Assembly (NCBI GenBank): GCA_021788025.1
Contig: JAJYLE010000007.1
Location: forward strand, 1 to 32,269
Length of the DNA stretch: 32,269 nt
From: Nitrospirota bacterium
Lineage (GTDB): Bacteria; Nitrospirota; Thermodesulfovibrionia; Thermodesulfovibrionales; JdFR-88
Reading direction: 5' to 3'
The position numbers and the translations under genes are program-made. Below are positions 1-10,818 of this stretch, piece after piece. Position 1 is the first letter of the stretch. Each line of letters begins with the position of its first letter. The notes below the pieces were generated by a model. That model was not told the origin of the DNA. It saw only the letters and a program-made list of their open reading frames with translations, and did no database searches.

Positions 1-1349
<1,349 letters not shown>

Positions 1350-1461
1350 TTAAATCCTTTTAAAGGTGGATAAAAGCCTCTTATTTTAACATATTTCCGG
1401 CCAGAAGGCCTTTTCTCCAGGATTTTAATCACCTAAGGGGCAGGGGCGGAACACATAAAAG

Positions 1462-1489
1462 AAGGGAGGCGTGATTTCACGCCTCCCTT
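1462..1489 (-). terminator. Rho-independent terminator downstream of the pilin operon
   Basis: Perfect inverted repeat AAGGGAGGCGTGA-TT-TCACGCCTCCCTT, followed on the minus strand by a T-rich run (CTTTTATG). Confidence 0.8.
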
Positions 1490-1515
1490 TGCGGTTACTG
1501 TCCGCTTAGTGGCTG

Positions 1516-3264
1516 CTAGTTGCTGGGTCCGGGGTTGCAGGAGCCGGCCATGTACTGCCCGTTGGGCGCGCTCATAACGCCGTACAGGCATTTCTTCCGG
1601 TACTGCATTGTGTAACCAGCTGGGGACCCGATGGCTTGTAAAAGCGCGGCGTCATAATGCACTGCGCCGCCATTGTCCAGCGAAACGGCGCCGCTGTCGC
1701 CGTGGCCGTCTTCGCCGCTGTCGTCCTCTTCATCCCCGCTGCCGGGGCCAAGGACAGCCAGCCCGAATATCTGGAAGTTGTTCTTCAGCGTGCTGGAGAC
1801 CGTCGGCGCGTACAGGCTGCCGTACATGAACGAGTTGTTACCCATCGTCACGCCAGCGCCCTCATCGTCGCCCTCTCCGTCGTCACCCGATCTGTGGCCG
1901 CCGTACACATCCAGGAACACATCGGCCGGGGCCGGGGCGACAGTGGAAGTAGCTGTGCAGTTGCCAGCCAAAACATTTCCGCATATTCCGGCATTGTTGC
2001 CCAGTTGCAGTTCATTCTGTACGAATATCCTCACATAACCGGTGGTAATGATCTTGGGATGGCCTCCGCCGTGCCCCTCTCCGTCATCGTCTTCTTCATC
2101 ACCGCCAAGCTTCAGCGAGGTATAGTAGTAAATATCAGGATTTTGAGGGTCACTGCTGCCCGGAAGTGACAGCACGCCGTTTGTTGACACCTCGCAATCG
2201 TACGGGCCGCTATCGTCACCGCTGCCCGCGCCCCAGCAGCCGGAGGAGTAAGACGAACTGTGCGCAACCGCGCCGTCGTTATTGCTGGTTGCGATATTGG
2301 ACGGAACCTGTGGTATGTTCGGGTTGGTCGTGTTGCACTCCACAGGGGGCGGCACCAGGCTCTGCTGGATGTTGCTGTTATTCTGGGTTGTCGTACCATC
2401 AACGGTAACGCCGGATACCGAGCCTCCGGAATCCGCAGTGCCAAAGATGGTGCCATGGTTGGATCCGCTTATCGCCTTCCAGGATTCGGCGTTGCCGCCT
2501 GTTCCACCCGTCGTCTTTTCGATCTGGCCATTGATGGTTATGCCTCCGCCGGCAGTGGTATTTCCGATGCTGTATGAGTTGTTGTCATAACTGACATTGC
2601 CCAATTGCCTGCTGTTAATGTACGCCGCAAACACGTTGCCGTTTGCGTGGGAATTGTTTTCGAAGAAGATATTGCCCTCGGCGTAAACCTGCCCCAGGGA
2701 CCCGGGGGTTTGGGCGCCGTATGCGCCGTTTGTTGAATTGTAGCTGTCCGTATATGAGGTTTGGTTGAGGTTCAGCGAACCGCAGGCCGTTATCGCGTTG
2801 CCCCAGAGCGTCTGGTAATTGTTGATCGCGGTAACCTCTTCCATAACGCTGGTGGAACCGTTCGCGGTTCCGGTGCTGGTAATACGGTACAGCGGACTGC
2901 CGTTTGCCGTAGCGTTATATACGCCCGTGCCATCGTCCGTTCTTACGTGGGTTATGGTGACGGTGTAGCTGGAGCCGTTGGGCAACGTGCCGCTGGGCAG
3001 CGTATAGCTCCAGGTGGGGTCCGTGGTGTTCTGGTCCGCACCGGCATTCTGCATATACTGCTCGCCCACGGTCAGCCCGGACTGGGCCGCGTAGTCGGCC
3101 TGCACGCCCTGTTTCATGTTTGTCTGTATCTTCGTGCTGTTTACCGAAGAATAGAAGACCAGGGCGCTCAGGGCCGTCATCGCCAGCAGGGTGGTCATTG
3201 CCACTACAAGACTCATCCCGCTTTCATCCTTTACCAATCGTTTAGCCTTTTCCAAATATCTCAT
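1516..3264 (-). CDS. PilX/GspK-like minor pilin-type protein with three Asp/Glu/Gly/His-rich insertions
   Basis: N-terminus KDESGMSLVVAMTTLLAMTALSALVFYSSVNSTKIQTNMKQGVQADYAAQSGLTVGEQYM is PilX-type. Last gene of a pilin operon. Confidence 0.8.
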   Translation of the reverse strand: MRYLEKAKRLVKDESGMSLVVAMTTLLAMTALSALVFYSSVNSTKIQTNMKQGVQADYAAQSGLTVGEQYMQNAGADQNTTDPTWSYTLPSGTLPNGSSYTVTITHVRTDDGTGVYNATANGSPLYRITSTGTANGSTSVMEEVTAINNYQTLWGNAITACGSLNLNQTSYTDSYNSTNGAYGAQTPGSLGQVYAEGNIFFENNSHANGNVFAAYINSRQLGNVSYDNNSYSIGNTTAGGGITINGQIEKTTGGTGGNAESWKAISGSNHGTIFGTADSGGSVSGVTVDGTTTQNNSNIQQSLVPPPVECNTTNPNIPQVPSNIATSNNDGAVAHSSSYSSGCWGAGSGDDSGPYDCEVSTNGVLSLPGSSDPQNPDIYYYTSLKLGGDEEDDDGEGHGGGHPKIITTGYVRIFVQNELQLGNNAGICGNVLAGNCTATSTVAPAPADVFLDVYGGHRSGDDGEGDDEGAGVTMGNNSFMYGSLYAPTVSSTLKNNFQIFGLAVLGPGSGDEEDDSGEDGHGDSGAVSLDNGGAVHYDAALLQAIGSPAGYTMQYRKKCLYGVMSAPNGQYMAGSCNPGPSN

Positions 3265-3307
3265 CTCTCTCCTCCTTTTCCAGGGCCCTCAAGGCCCCTT
3301 TCCCTCT

Positions 3308-6300
3308 CTATTGGACTTGTATAATATTGCTCCCCGGGTTCCCGGAGCTTATATTCCGGCCCGGATACTCCGCCGGACCAAGCTGATGGCACATATCGTA
3401 AGCAATTACCGCATACTGTATCAGAGTGCCAGACGGCTGATTGTTGCCCGTTACCGAATCCGTGAACGACCCCGAGCAGGCGCCGTAATATACAGGCGTA
3501 GTGTTAAGCACTCCGTTTACTGCAACGTAAACGTTGCATCCCGCGAGGTCCGCCAGCGTGGTCCCCGTGGTGTTGGTTGTAGGGGCGGTCCAGTTCACAG
3601 TTATGCTATTGCCGGTGGTCCCGTTGACGATTACAGACGGCGAAGTCGTCGCAAACAGGCCGGTTGGCGGATTGGGCGTATCGCTGCACGGATTGCTCAC
3701 GTCGAAGCTGTAAGCCGTGCCGCTGCCGCCACCGTAAGTCTGCTCCGGCGCCTCGTCCCAGTTGCCCTGGTTGTCCTTGTCCAGAAGCAGATACCACACC
3801 CTGTCGTTTTTACTTACATTTAGAGGCGTACTGGTTATATAAGTGTACTGGTTGCCTGAATGGGCGTTTACGCTCATGGGTATCTGGTTTGAAAAATTCG
3901 ATATGGACGGAGGCGTGCCCTGGTCCTGTGGCGTAGTGGCGTAATAGAGGTCCACGCCGGCAAGACTCGTTCCCGAACTGTCGTAAAGCTGCGCAAGCAC
4001 GTTAAATGTGGCCCCATACGGAAATTCGGAGCCGGGAGTGGTATTGGACGTGTAATTGACGCCGTTTACCTGCAGCGCTGTGTGCTGTGTTGAATTATTC
4101 AGGAAATACGGCCCAAGCGGGTTTACGATATTGTCCCACGCGCCGGTTGATATCCTGGGGCTGGGCATGGTGCATGAGAAATTCTGCGTCACGGACTGAC
4201 TGCTGTTTGTAGAGAATATCTTCTCGTAAGTAAGGCTGTCTACATTTACGGTAACGCCCACCATGTTCTGCGAGGAGGTGACGTTGCCGTTGGGGTCCGT
4301 AAACGCCATTTTAAGCGGCAGGTAGCATAACGCCCCGTTTGTCCCCCCGCCCGTGTTACATGTGCTGCCCGTAACGCCGCCAAGCTGTATCGCCCCGGTC
4401 CCCGGGGCCGCCGTCAGGTTCACGGTTGCGGTATTGCTGATAGAGGGGGTTCCGCCGGCGCACGTACCCCATATGCATGTGCCGGTGTCCATCCTCCATA
4501 CACGCGCCAGGTGGGCGTCGGTGTTGCTCCACGAAAGGTTAAAGCTGTCCAGCTGGACGGGGGCCGCGCTGTCGTTATAGGCGTAAAAATTCACCCTGTT
4601 GCGCATGAAATTGGAGTACGAAGACGGAGGATTTGTCAGGCTCAGCTGGCCCGTAACGACGGCAGGGTCAGCCGGGGTGCTGCTGTAGTAAGTAATCGCC
4701 GGAGCGCTTGGCTTAGAAAACGTTATCCTGCCCGGCTGCACCGAAAGAATGTTCCCGCTATAGGTGGTGAGCCCGCCGTACATTGCAGACGATGTTGGGG
4801 GCGGCGTGGGGGCGTTGGCGTATGCCGCCCAGGGGTCCTCGCCCATGTTGGTTTCCCTGTTGCAGTCTATCGGTATCACATAATACTGATGGGTAGTGCC
4901 CTGCGTGCCTGGGTTGTCATCCACACTTGGATACCCGCCCTGGGCAAGATTTGGGTCGGCCCATTGCGGCTGATAGCCAATGGCGGGGTTCAGCACAAGG
5001 CCGGAGACCTTCGCGTCCGTATCGTTGTTGTTAAAACTGCCGGTGCCTGTAAGCCCGTATATGTAATACCCGGCCAGATCGTAGATGGCGCCTGAGGAAT
5101 CGTCTATCCTGTTCCAGGTAAGCGTATACGGGCCGCCGTTGTTATTTACCAGCGTAAGGTCCGCCTTGCTGTCGGAAACGTTCGAACAGCCGGAGTTGTT
5201 CCACGTGGGCGCGCCGGCCGCGCATCCGCTTGTTTCCTCGCCGCATTGCGAGGCGGTTAATTCATTAATATTGGTAGCATTGCTGGCTATTCCGCAGTGG
5301 CTTACGGCAAAAATAGTATAGTCATAGTTCGCCTGGTAATCGGTGCATGCCGTGTAACCGGGAGTTGAGTAGCCCAGGTCTGGCAGGTAACCGGTCTGCC
5401 CGTTGCCGGGCCCCGTATGTATATAACTCTGCCCCGGGCCGGGCGTCGCGTTCATGATCTGCCCGTTGACAACCGTCTCGCCGGCATTCGGGTTTTCAAC
5501 TCCGGTCCCATCGGTTAGAGACTGAGGGTAGCCCGGGTTGCCTGAGCAAGCGGAATTATACCTGATGGCTATCGAGTTGAGCAGCGCATCCGAAGGGTTG
5601 GTCCAGTTCAGGAAGTTTCTCCTGTAGCCGGACTTGCCTGTGACCCCCGATGGCGTGGCAGGTACGGTAGGGTCATAAACGCTTATGGATGCCGAATTGG
5701 CCGCGCTCGCGGCGCCGGTGCATGCGTTTACAGCATTTACCAGGTATGTAAGCGGTGTGCACGTGTCCTGCTGCGGAACATTATCCGCATAGCTTATGTT
5801 GTATATCCCGGTAGCGTTGCCGATAAATGTGTAGGCGGAGCCGCCAGCGCTCCTGTATACGTGATAGTAGGAAACGTCCGTGTCCTGCGGGTTGGTCCCC
5901 TGCGGCCACGAGAGTGTCACAGTATCGCCGCTGTTTATGACGGCGATCGGGCCTGGAATGTCCGGAGGCGCGGCGGAGGGCGTTGCGGTGGCTGCACTTG
6001 ACGGATTCGATATATAGCCGCAGATGTCCTCGTCAGTTACCGTTACGCTGGCAGGCACTCCGCTCATAAGGTCGTATTGATAGTTCCCGTTGCTGTCCAC
6101 GTAGTAGTCGCCAACCGAAATGCTGGTTGCGTTGGAAGGCGCGCTGTAACTGTAGGTATAACCGCCGCTTTGTACGTTTACGACGTAACCCTGAAGATAC
6201 GAGTCGTTTACAGGGCTCCAGCTTACAACAAGCTTCCCGCAAACGCCATTGCTGATCGCGGTAACGCCGGTCACCACCGGGGGCTGGGTACAGTCAAGCG

Positions 6301-6997
6301 GCGTTGCGCCCATGTTAATCATCCTGGCCATGCCGGAGGCCTTGTATGTTTTCAATATCCCCAGCACGGGGTCGTTCTGGGCCTCCTGCGTTTCCACGGA
6401 AACATTAACCGAGACAACATTGGTAATCAGGGCGGGGGTTAGCGGATCAGGGTTCGTCAGAGTCGAGATGCCGTTGGCCATAGTGTAAGCGCCAACGGTG
6501 TTGCTATACCCGTCGTAATAGACATAATTCAGTAGGGCCACACCGTTTATGATGGGCTGGTCGCTCTGGAAGACCCAGTTATAGGTGCTGCCTGCCTGCG
6601 TAGCCCGCCAGGTGGCTCTGCGTATCTCGCTGCCCAAAATGTAGTAATTGGTGCGCCTGAGCTGTGTGCCGTTTGTAAAAGAAACGCCGTTGTCGTCAAG
6701 GAGAGGGCTTACAGAGTCGTCCCTGTACGCAAACATCAGGCTATTATTGCCTGCGTTCACGATGGAAGGCCCCGCGCCGGTTGGCAGGTTATAACCGGCC
6801 AGCTTTATCTCCTTGTTCATGTAGTCAATGGCCGACTGTGCGTTGAGCTGCATTGTGGAGGTAAGACCCAGCGAGCGCGTGGACTTCTCCCCGGACATGT
6901 AAACGGAATATATGACCGCCAGCACGATGGTCATTATGGCCATCGTTATCAGGAGCTCGATCAGGGTAAAGCCGGTTTTATTCTTGCGCTCTTCCAT
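3308..6997 (-). CDS. Giant PilW-like prepilin (1229 aa) with multiple fibronectin type III-like modules
   Basis: Class III prepilin signal KNKTG|FTLIELLITMAIMTIVLAVIYSVYMSGEK and PilW-like AQSAIDYMNKEIKLAGYN. Downstream FN3-like segments include PPVVTGVTAISNGVCGKLVVSWSPVNDSYLQGYVV and PNPPTGLFATTSPSVIVNGTTGNSITVNWTAP. Confidence 0.85.
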   Translation of the reverse strand: MEERKNKTGFTLIELLITMAIMTIVLAVIYSVYMSGEKSTRSLGLTSTMQLNAQSAIDYMNKEIKLAGYNLPTGAGPSIVNAGNNSLMFAYRDDSVSPLLDDNGVSFTNGTQLRRTNYYILGSEIRRATWRATQAGSTYNWVFQSDQPIINGVALLNYVYYDGYSNTVGAYTMANGISTLTNPDPLTPALITNVVSVNVSVETQEAQNDPVLGILKTYKASGMARMINMGATPLDCTQPPVVTGVTAISNGVCGKLVVSWSPVNDSYLQGYVVNVQSGGYTYSYSAPSNATSISVGDYYVDSNGNYQYDLMSGVPASVTVTDEDICGYISNPSSAATATPSAAPPDIPGPIAVINSGDTVTLSWPQGTNPQDTDVSYYHVYRSAGGSAYTFIGNATGIYNISYADNVPQQDTCTPLTYLVNAVNACTGAASAANSASISVYDPTVPATPSGVTGKSGYRRNFLNWTNPSDALLNSIAIRYNSACSGNPGYPQSLTDGTGVENPNAGETVVNGQIMNATPGPGQSYIHTGPGNGQTGYLPDLGYSTPGYTACTDYQANYDYTIFAVSHCGIASNATNINELTASQCGEETSGCAAGAPTWNNSGCSNVSDSKADLTLVNNNGGPYTLTWNRIDDSSGAIYDLAGYYIYGLTGTGSFNNNDTDAKVSGLVLNPAIGYQPQWADPNLAQGGYPSVDDNPGTQGTTHQYYVIPIDCNRETNMGEDPWAAYANAPTPPPTSSAMYGGLTTYSGNILSVQPGRITFSKPSAPAITYYSSTPADPAVVTGQLSLTNPPSSYSNFMRNRVNFYAYNDSAAPVQLDSFNLSWSNTDAHLARVWRMDTGTCIWGTCAGGTPSISNTATVNLTAAPGTGAIQLGGVTGSTCNTGGGTNGALCYLPLKMAFTDPNGNVTSSQNMVGVTVNVDSLTYEKIFSTNSSQSVTQNFSCTMPSPRISTGAWDNIVNPLGPYFLNNSTQHTALQVNGVNYTSNTTPGSEFPYGATFNVLAQLYDSSGTSLAGVDLYYATTPQDQGTPPSISNFSNQIPMSVNAHSGNQYTYITSTPLNVSKNDRVWYLLLDKDNQGNWDEAPEQTYGGGSGTAYSFDVSNPCSDTPNPPTGLFATTSPSVIVNGTTGNSITVNWTAPTTNTTGTTLADLAGCNVYVAVNGVLNTTPVYYGACSGSFTDSVTGNNQPSGTLIQYAVIAYDMCHQLGPAEYPGRNISSGNPGSNIIQVQ

Positions 6998-7006
6998 TTT
7001 TCCTCT

Positions 7007-7519
7007 TTAACTCTGTGATGGCGGCGGCGGTAATAACTGCTCATGCGTTACGTGGTGTGCCGCCCCGCCCCTGGCATCCGGCCAGGATATGGTCACATCA
7101 GCCAGGTACTCGCTTGTGTTGCTGATGTTGACACTCTGCACCTGCACATACATGGTGTAAGTTGTGCCGTTCATAGCGATTGTCCCGTTCACTATATTGC
7201 CGACGTCAGTGGTATTAGCCATTGAGGCAAGGTTCGCCAGGCCACCCGAAACACCTACCGGAGGCTGGCTGCCCAGCATCTCCATGGCCTGCTGGGTAAG
7301 GGAGTTGGCCGTGCTCAACTCCGCCTGCGTGCGGAGCATGGCGAATGAGGTCATGAAGCCGCTGGCAACAGCCATCATACCCAGGCTGAAGACCGCAAGG
7401 GCAATCAGAAGCTCTATAAGAGTAAACCCTTCCTTGCCGGCTTTTGCCGCCCTGCCGCATTGCCGTGTTTTCATCAGCAGGCCTGTTGCGTACCGGCCGA
7501 GGGCCTTTAAAACCTTCAT
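7007..7519 (-). CDS. PilV-like minor prepilin
   Basis: GKEG|FTLIELLIALAVFSLGMMAVASGFMTSFAMLRTQAELSTANSLTQQAMEML. Internal start MKTRQC is possible. Confidence 0.85.
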   Translation of the reverse strand: MKVLKALGRYATGLLMKTRQCGRAAKAGKEGFTLIELLIALAVFSLGMMAVASGFMTSFAMLRTQAELSTANSLTQQAMEMLGSQPPVGVSGGLANLASMANTTDVGNIVNGTIAMNGTTYTMYVQVQSVNISNTSEYLADVTISWPDARGGAAHHVTHEQLLPPPPSQS

Positions 7520-7541
7520 TGCTGCCTCCTTGCCAGTTCCA

Positions 7542-8159
7542 TTAATAGCTTTGCCATGCCGTGCCGGACCATAGCCAGCTCTGCACCATTCCGGTTGCGG
7601 TATACTGCATCTGTACGGCCCGAACCCTGTTTACGTTTCCGGAGCCTACGTCCTGCCCCACCACCACGTATACCGCCCCGGCTGGAGACGCTCCGCCGGT
7701 GGCGGAAAATGTCACAGTATTAGCCACGGAGCCGCTGGTAAAATCTACCCCCGAACTGTTTGGGGTCGTTTGGTCGTTTGGCACTCCTATGGCATTGCCC
7801 GCGCCAAAGATAATCCCCTGGGGCAGGGGGACCGTCTTCACGCCATTAGGGCCTTGCACCTGATACTGATTTGCCGAGGGATACATGAACACCACTTTAT
7901 ATTGGGTGTTCTGCGAAATGGCCTCAGCCCTGGCCAGTTGCATGTCCATGCTTATATTGGTTACGGCCTCGTCCGCGTTTGAAGTAACGTCATAGCCGAA
8001 CGCTCCAAAACCGATAACGGCCAGGATGGAGATTATGGCGATTACCACCAGCAGCTCTATCAGGGTAAACCCTTCCGGCTGGCGGGCATCCATTGCCGTT
8101 TCTTCAAGCCAAATCTTCTTTATTGCGCGATTTTGTGCCATTTCTGGAATATTTAGCAT
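7542..8159 (-). CDS. FimT/GspH-like minor prepilin (start probably at 8093)
   Basis: MDARQPEG|FTLIELLVVIAIISILAVIGFGAFGYDV; a short leader fits a start at 8093. Confidence 0.85.
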   Translation of the reverse strand: MLNIPEMAQNRAIKKIWLEETAMDARQPEGFTLIELLVVIAIISILAVIGFGAFGYDVTSNADEAVTNISMDMQLARAEAISQNTQYKVVFMYPSANQYQVQGPNGVKTVPLPQGIIFGAGNAIGVPNDQTTPNSSGVDFTSGSVANTVTFSATGGASPAGAVYVVVGQDVGSGNVNRVRAVQMQYTATGMVQSWLWSGTAWQSY

Positions 8160-8401
8160 GCAAGCTACATACCAGAAAAAATATTATTATATTTCAAATA
8201 GTTTTTAACAAGGGCAACTGGATTTTGGGTAACCGGCTGCCTAAAATGGGAAGCGGATTACATAATCAGGCAACGTAGGTTTTACATCTGCATTTCCCGC
8301 ATGATAACATTCCAGATGTCCCCGGATGATAACCCGGTTTCTTTTCTTAACCGCAGGGCCGCTATTTTTAAGACAACATCTGCCCGCCCGGCAATAACGG
8401 A

Positions 8402-10045
8402 ATGAACGGCGCCAGGCGGCTGTTTTATAACCTTAAGACATTCCATGTTGCAGTTCTGCTGGCTGTGGCTTTCGCGGTTTACGCCAACAGCCTTCCAAAC
8501 TCATTCAATTTCGATGATGGCATGTTCGTCACAAACAACGGCGCGGTGCATGGATTCACTTCAGGCAATCTGAAGGCTGTATTTACGTCCGTGCCAAACC
8601 ATGTGGAATACCTGCCAGTAAAAGACCTCACTTACATGCTGGATTATGAGATCTGGAAACTGAATCCGCTTGGCTATCACATAACAAACCTTGTTTTTTA
8701 CCTGCTTGTAACAGCGGTGCTTTATTTTCTTTTTGTGGATATATTCTCCATGGCGGAGATCAATGGGCAAGCAGACCACCGAAACCTGGCCTGCTGGACG
8801 GCGTTTCTTGCTGCATTGATATATTCCGTGCACCCGGCCCATGTGGAATCGGTTGCGGGCATTTCCCAAAGAAAAGACCTTGTAAGCGGATTGTTTTATT
8901 TTTCAGGGCTCCTCATTTATTTAAAAGGAATGCGCCGTAATGGATGGGGGCATTATGCCGCTTCGCTTTTCCTGCTTGTGCTGGCCGTTCTTTCCAAGAT
9001 GACGGCCGTGCTTATGCCGGTTTCTGTTCTGCTGGCTGAAATCTATTTTGGCAGGGGGACCCTTGGAAAAAAACTTGCGCGCACGGCGCCGTTTTTCATT
9101 GTTGCCGGAGGGCTGGCCGCGCTTGGAATATTCATTGCAAAATATACCGGCGTTTATTCGACAGCCGCTGCAGGCCCGCTGCGGAGGATACCTGGCGCAT
9201 TAGAGGCGTTTTTTGTATACCTTAAGATGCTCGCCTGGCCTTATCCTTTAAAAGTATGGTACAAATTCACTCCGGACAGAAGTTTTTTTAATATTCTTCC
9301 CATTCTTTCCTTTGCCGGCCTGGCATGCCTGATATCGCTGATCGTGCTACTTGCAAAACGCGGGTATAAGGCGGTTTCGTTTGGCGCGGCCTGGACACTT
9401 GCTAGCCTGATACCCGTGGTGGGGCTAATCCCAACCACTGTGGTAATAGCTGAAAGATATGCCTTCATACCGTCAGCCGGTTTCTGCATAGCCGCCGCAT
9501 GGGCGCTTGCAAGGATATTCATGCTCCCCAAGCCGTTTTACAAGGCCGGCGTGGCCGCCTTTGCCGCAATTGCAATAACGGCCTTCTCCGTAATCTCTTT
9601 CGAGAGGAATTTTGACTGGAAAGATAATGTGACCCTTCTGGAGGCGGACTTGAGTCACAAACCGGACCTTTTAAAAACCTACTCATCTCTTGGCCGCATC
9701 TACTTTTCAAGAGGGGATTACAGGAAAGGCCTGGCATACCTCCTAAGAGAAAAGCAGCTTCAGCCTGACAATGTTGAGTACGATTTCTTCACGGCGGACT
9801 ACCTGTACCGGACGGGCCAGCCAGGCATGGCCCTGGAAATTTTAAAGGGGTTGAAGATTGGGATAAAGGCGGAGGTTACCGATATAGACTATCTCTGCGG
9901 GCTGATTTACGAATCCCAGGGGATGAGGCAAAAAGCGATAGAAAATTACCAAAAGGCCCTTTATGCCGGTATTCAGCTTGGCTCTTTCCCGAAGGCGGAC
10001 GCCAGGGCCGCCCTGGCAAGACTAGGCGCGGTACCTGCCCCTTAG
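8402..10045 (+). CDS. TMTC-like multi-pass GT-C glycosyltransferase with C-terminal TPR repeats
   Basis: N-terminal YANSLPNSFNFDDGMFVTNN acidic loop, many TM helices, HPAHVESVAGISQRKDLVSGLFYFSGLLIYL motif, and C-terminal TPRs (YSSLGRIYFSRGDYRKGLAYLLREKQLQPDN). Confidence 0.8.
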   Translation: MNGARRLFYNLKTFHVAVLLAVAFAVYANSLPNSFNFDDGMFVTNNGAVHGFTSGNLKAVFTSVPNHVEYLPVKDLTYMLDYEIWKLNPLGYHITNLVFYLLVTAVLYFLFVDIFSMAEINGQADHRNLACWTAFLAALIYSVHPAHVESVAGISQRKDLVSGLFYFSGLLIYLKGMRRNGWGHYAASLFLLVLAVLSKMTAVLMPVSVLLAEIYFGRGTLGKKLARTAPFFIVAGGLAALGIFIAKYTGVYSTAAAGPLRRIPGALEAFFVYLKMLAWPYPLKVWYKFTPDRSFFNILPILSFAGLACLISLIVLLAKRGYKAVSFGAAWTLASLIPVVGLIPTTVVIAERYAFIPSAGFCIAAAWALARIFMLPKPFYKAGVAAFAAIAITAFSVISFERNFDWKDNVTLLEADLSHKPDLLKTYSSLGRIYFSRGDYRKGLAYLLREKQLQPDNVEYDFFTADYLYRTGQPGMALEILKGLKIGIKAEVTDIDYLCGLIYESQGMRQKAIENYQKALYAGIQLGSFPKADARAALARLGAVPAP

Positions 10046-10753
10046 CCAGTTCAGCCTGATCACCAGAAGCTGGGCAAACATCTTTGCGGGGTCGCTTGCC
10101 ACCCTTACAGTGGAGGCAGCCGAATTAAGCCATATAACCGGCGTCTCTTTTATCCTGAGCCCGCTTTTTTGGGCCAGAAAGAGGATTTCCGCATCAAAAC
10201 TGAACCCGTTTATGATGCCCCTGGAAAATAGCATCTTCGCTTCCGGCCCCTTGAAAAGCTTGAACCCGCACTGCGTGTCCTTTACCCCGCTTACCAGCAA
10301 CCCCTGGACAAACATGTTAAATACCCTGCCCATTACCTCACGATGTAAGGGCTGGCGAATGCGTATATCGGCGCCGGGCATGGCCCTGGAGCCTATGACA
10401 ATATGATAGCCTTCTTCCAGATAAGGCATGAATTTTTCCAGTTCCTCAATTGGGGTGGACAGGTCGGCATCGGAGATAAGCACCATCTCGCCGCCAGAGG
10501 CAAGCACGCCTCTTCTGATTGCAGCGCCTTTGCCCATGTTGCGCTCGTTCCTTAAAATCCGGACACCATCATGATTTGCGGCAAATTCGCCTGCAACCCG
10601 CACCGTAGCGTCCGCGCTGCCGTCGTCCACAACCAGCAACTCAAAATCATGGTAATTGCCGGAAAGATACGCATGCACCTTCTCCAGCGTAGGCAGAAGC
10701 CGCTTTTCCTCGTTATAGGCGGGGATTACAACGGATATGGATTTGTTTTCCAT
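10022..10753 (-). CDS. GT2-family polyprenyl/dolichyl-phosphate sugar transferase (ALG5/DPM1-like)
   Basis: SVVIPAYNEEKRLLPTLEKV, LLVVDDGSADAT, NERNMGKGAAIRRGVLASGG, LISDADLSTPIEELEKF, DTQCGFKLFKG. Confidence 0.88.
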   Translation of the reverse strand: MENKSISVVIPAYNEEKRLLPTLEKVHAYLSGNYHDFELLVVDDGSADATVRVAGEFAANHDGVRILRNERNMGKGAAIRRGVLASGGEMVLISDADLSTPIEELEKFMPYLEEGYHIVIGSRAMPGADIRIRQPLHREVMGRVFNMFVQGLLVSGVKDTQCGFKLFKGPEAKMLFSRGIINGFSFDAEILFLAQKSGLRIKETPVIWLNSAASTVRVASDPAKMFAQLLVIRLNWLRGRYRA

Positions 10754-10818
10754 GTGTCAGGGGAGCCCCGGGTAAAACATCCGGCCCCCGGCGAATTGGC
10801 GCCGCGGCGCGCGCTCCA

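Noticed and set aside
1608-3324. Plus-strand ORFs opposite the PilX-like gene (e.g. 1657-2169, 2761-3324)
   Set aside because: Shadow ORFs of a repetitive, stop-poor coding region; no recognisable domains or ribosome-binding sites.
4511-5095. 194-aa plus-strand ORF inside the giant prepilin
   Set aside because: Antisense to the 1229-aa ORF, whose continuous beta-rich protein is far more plausible.
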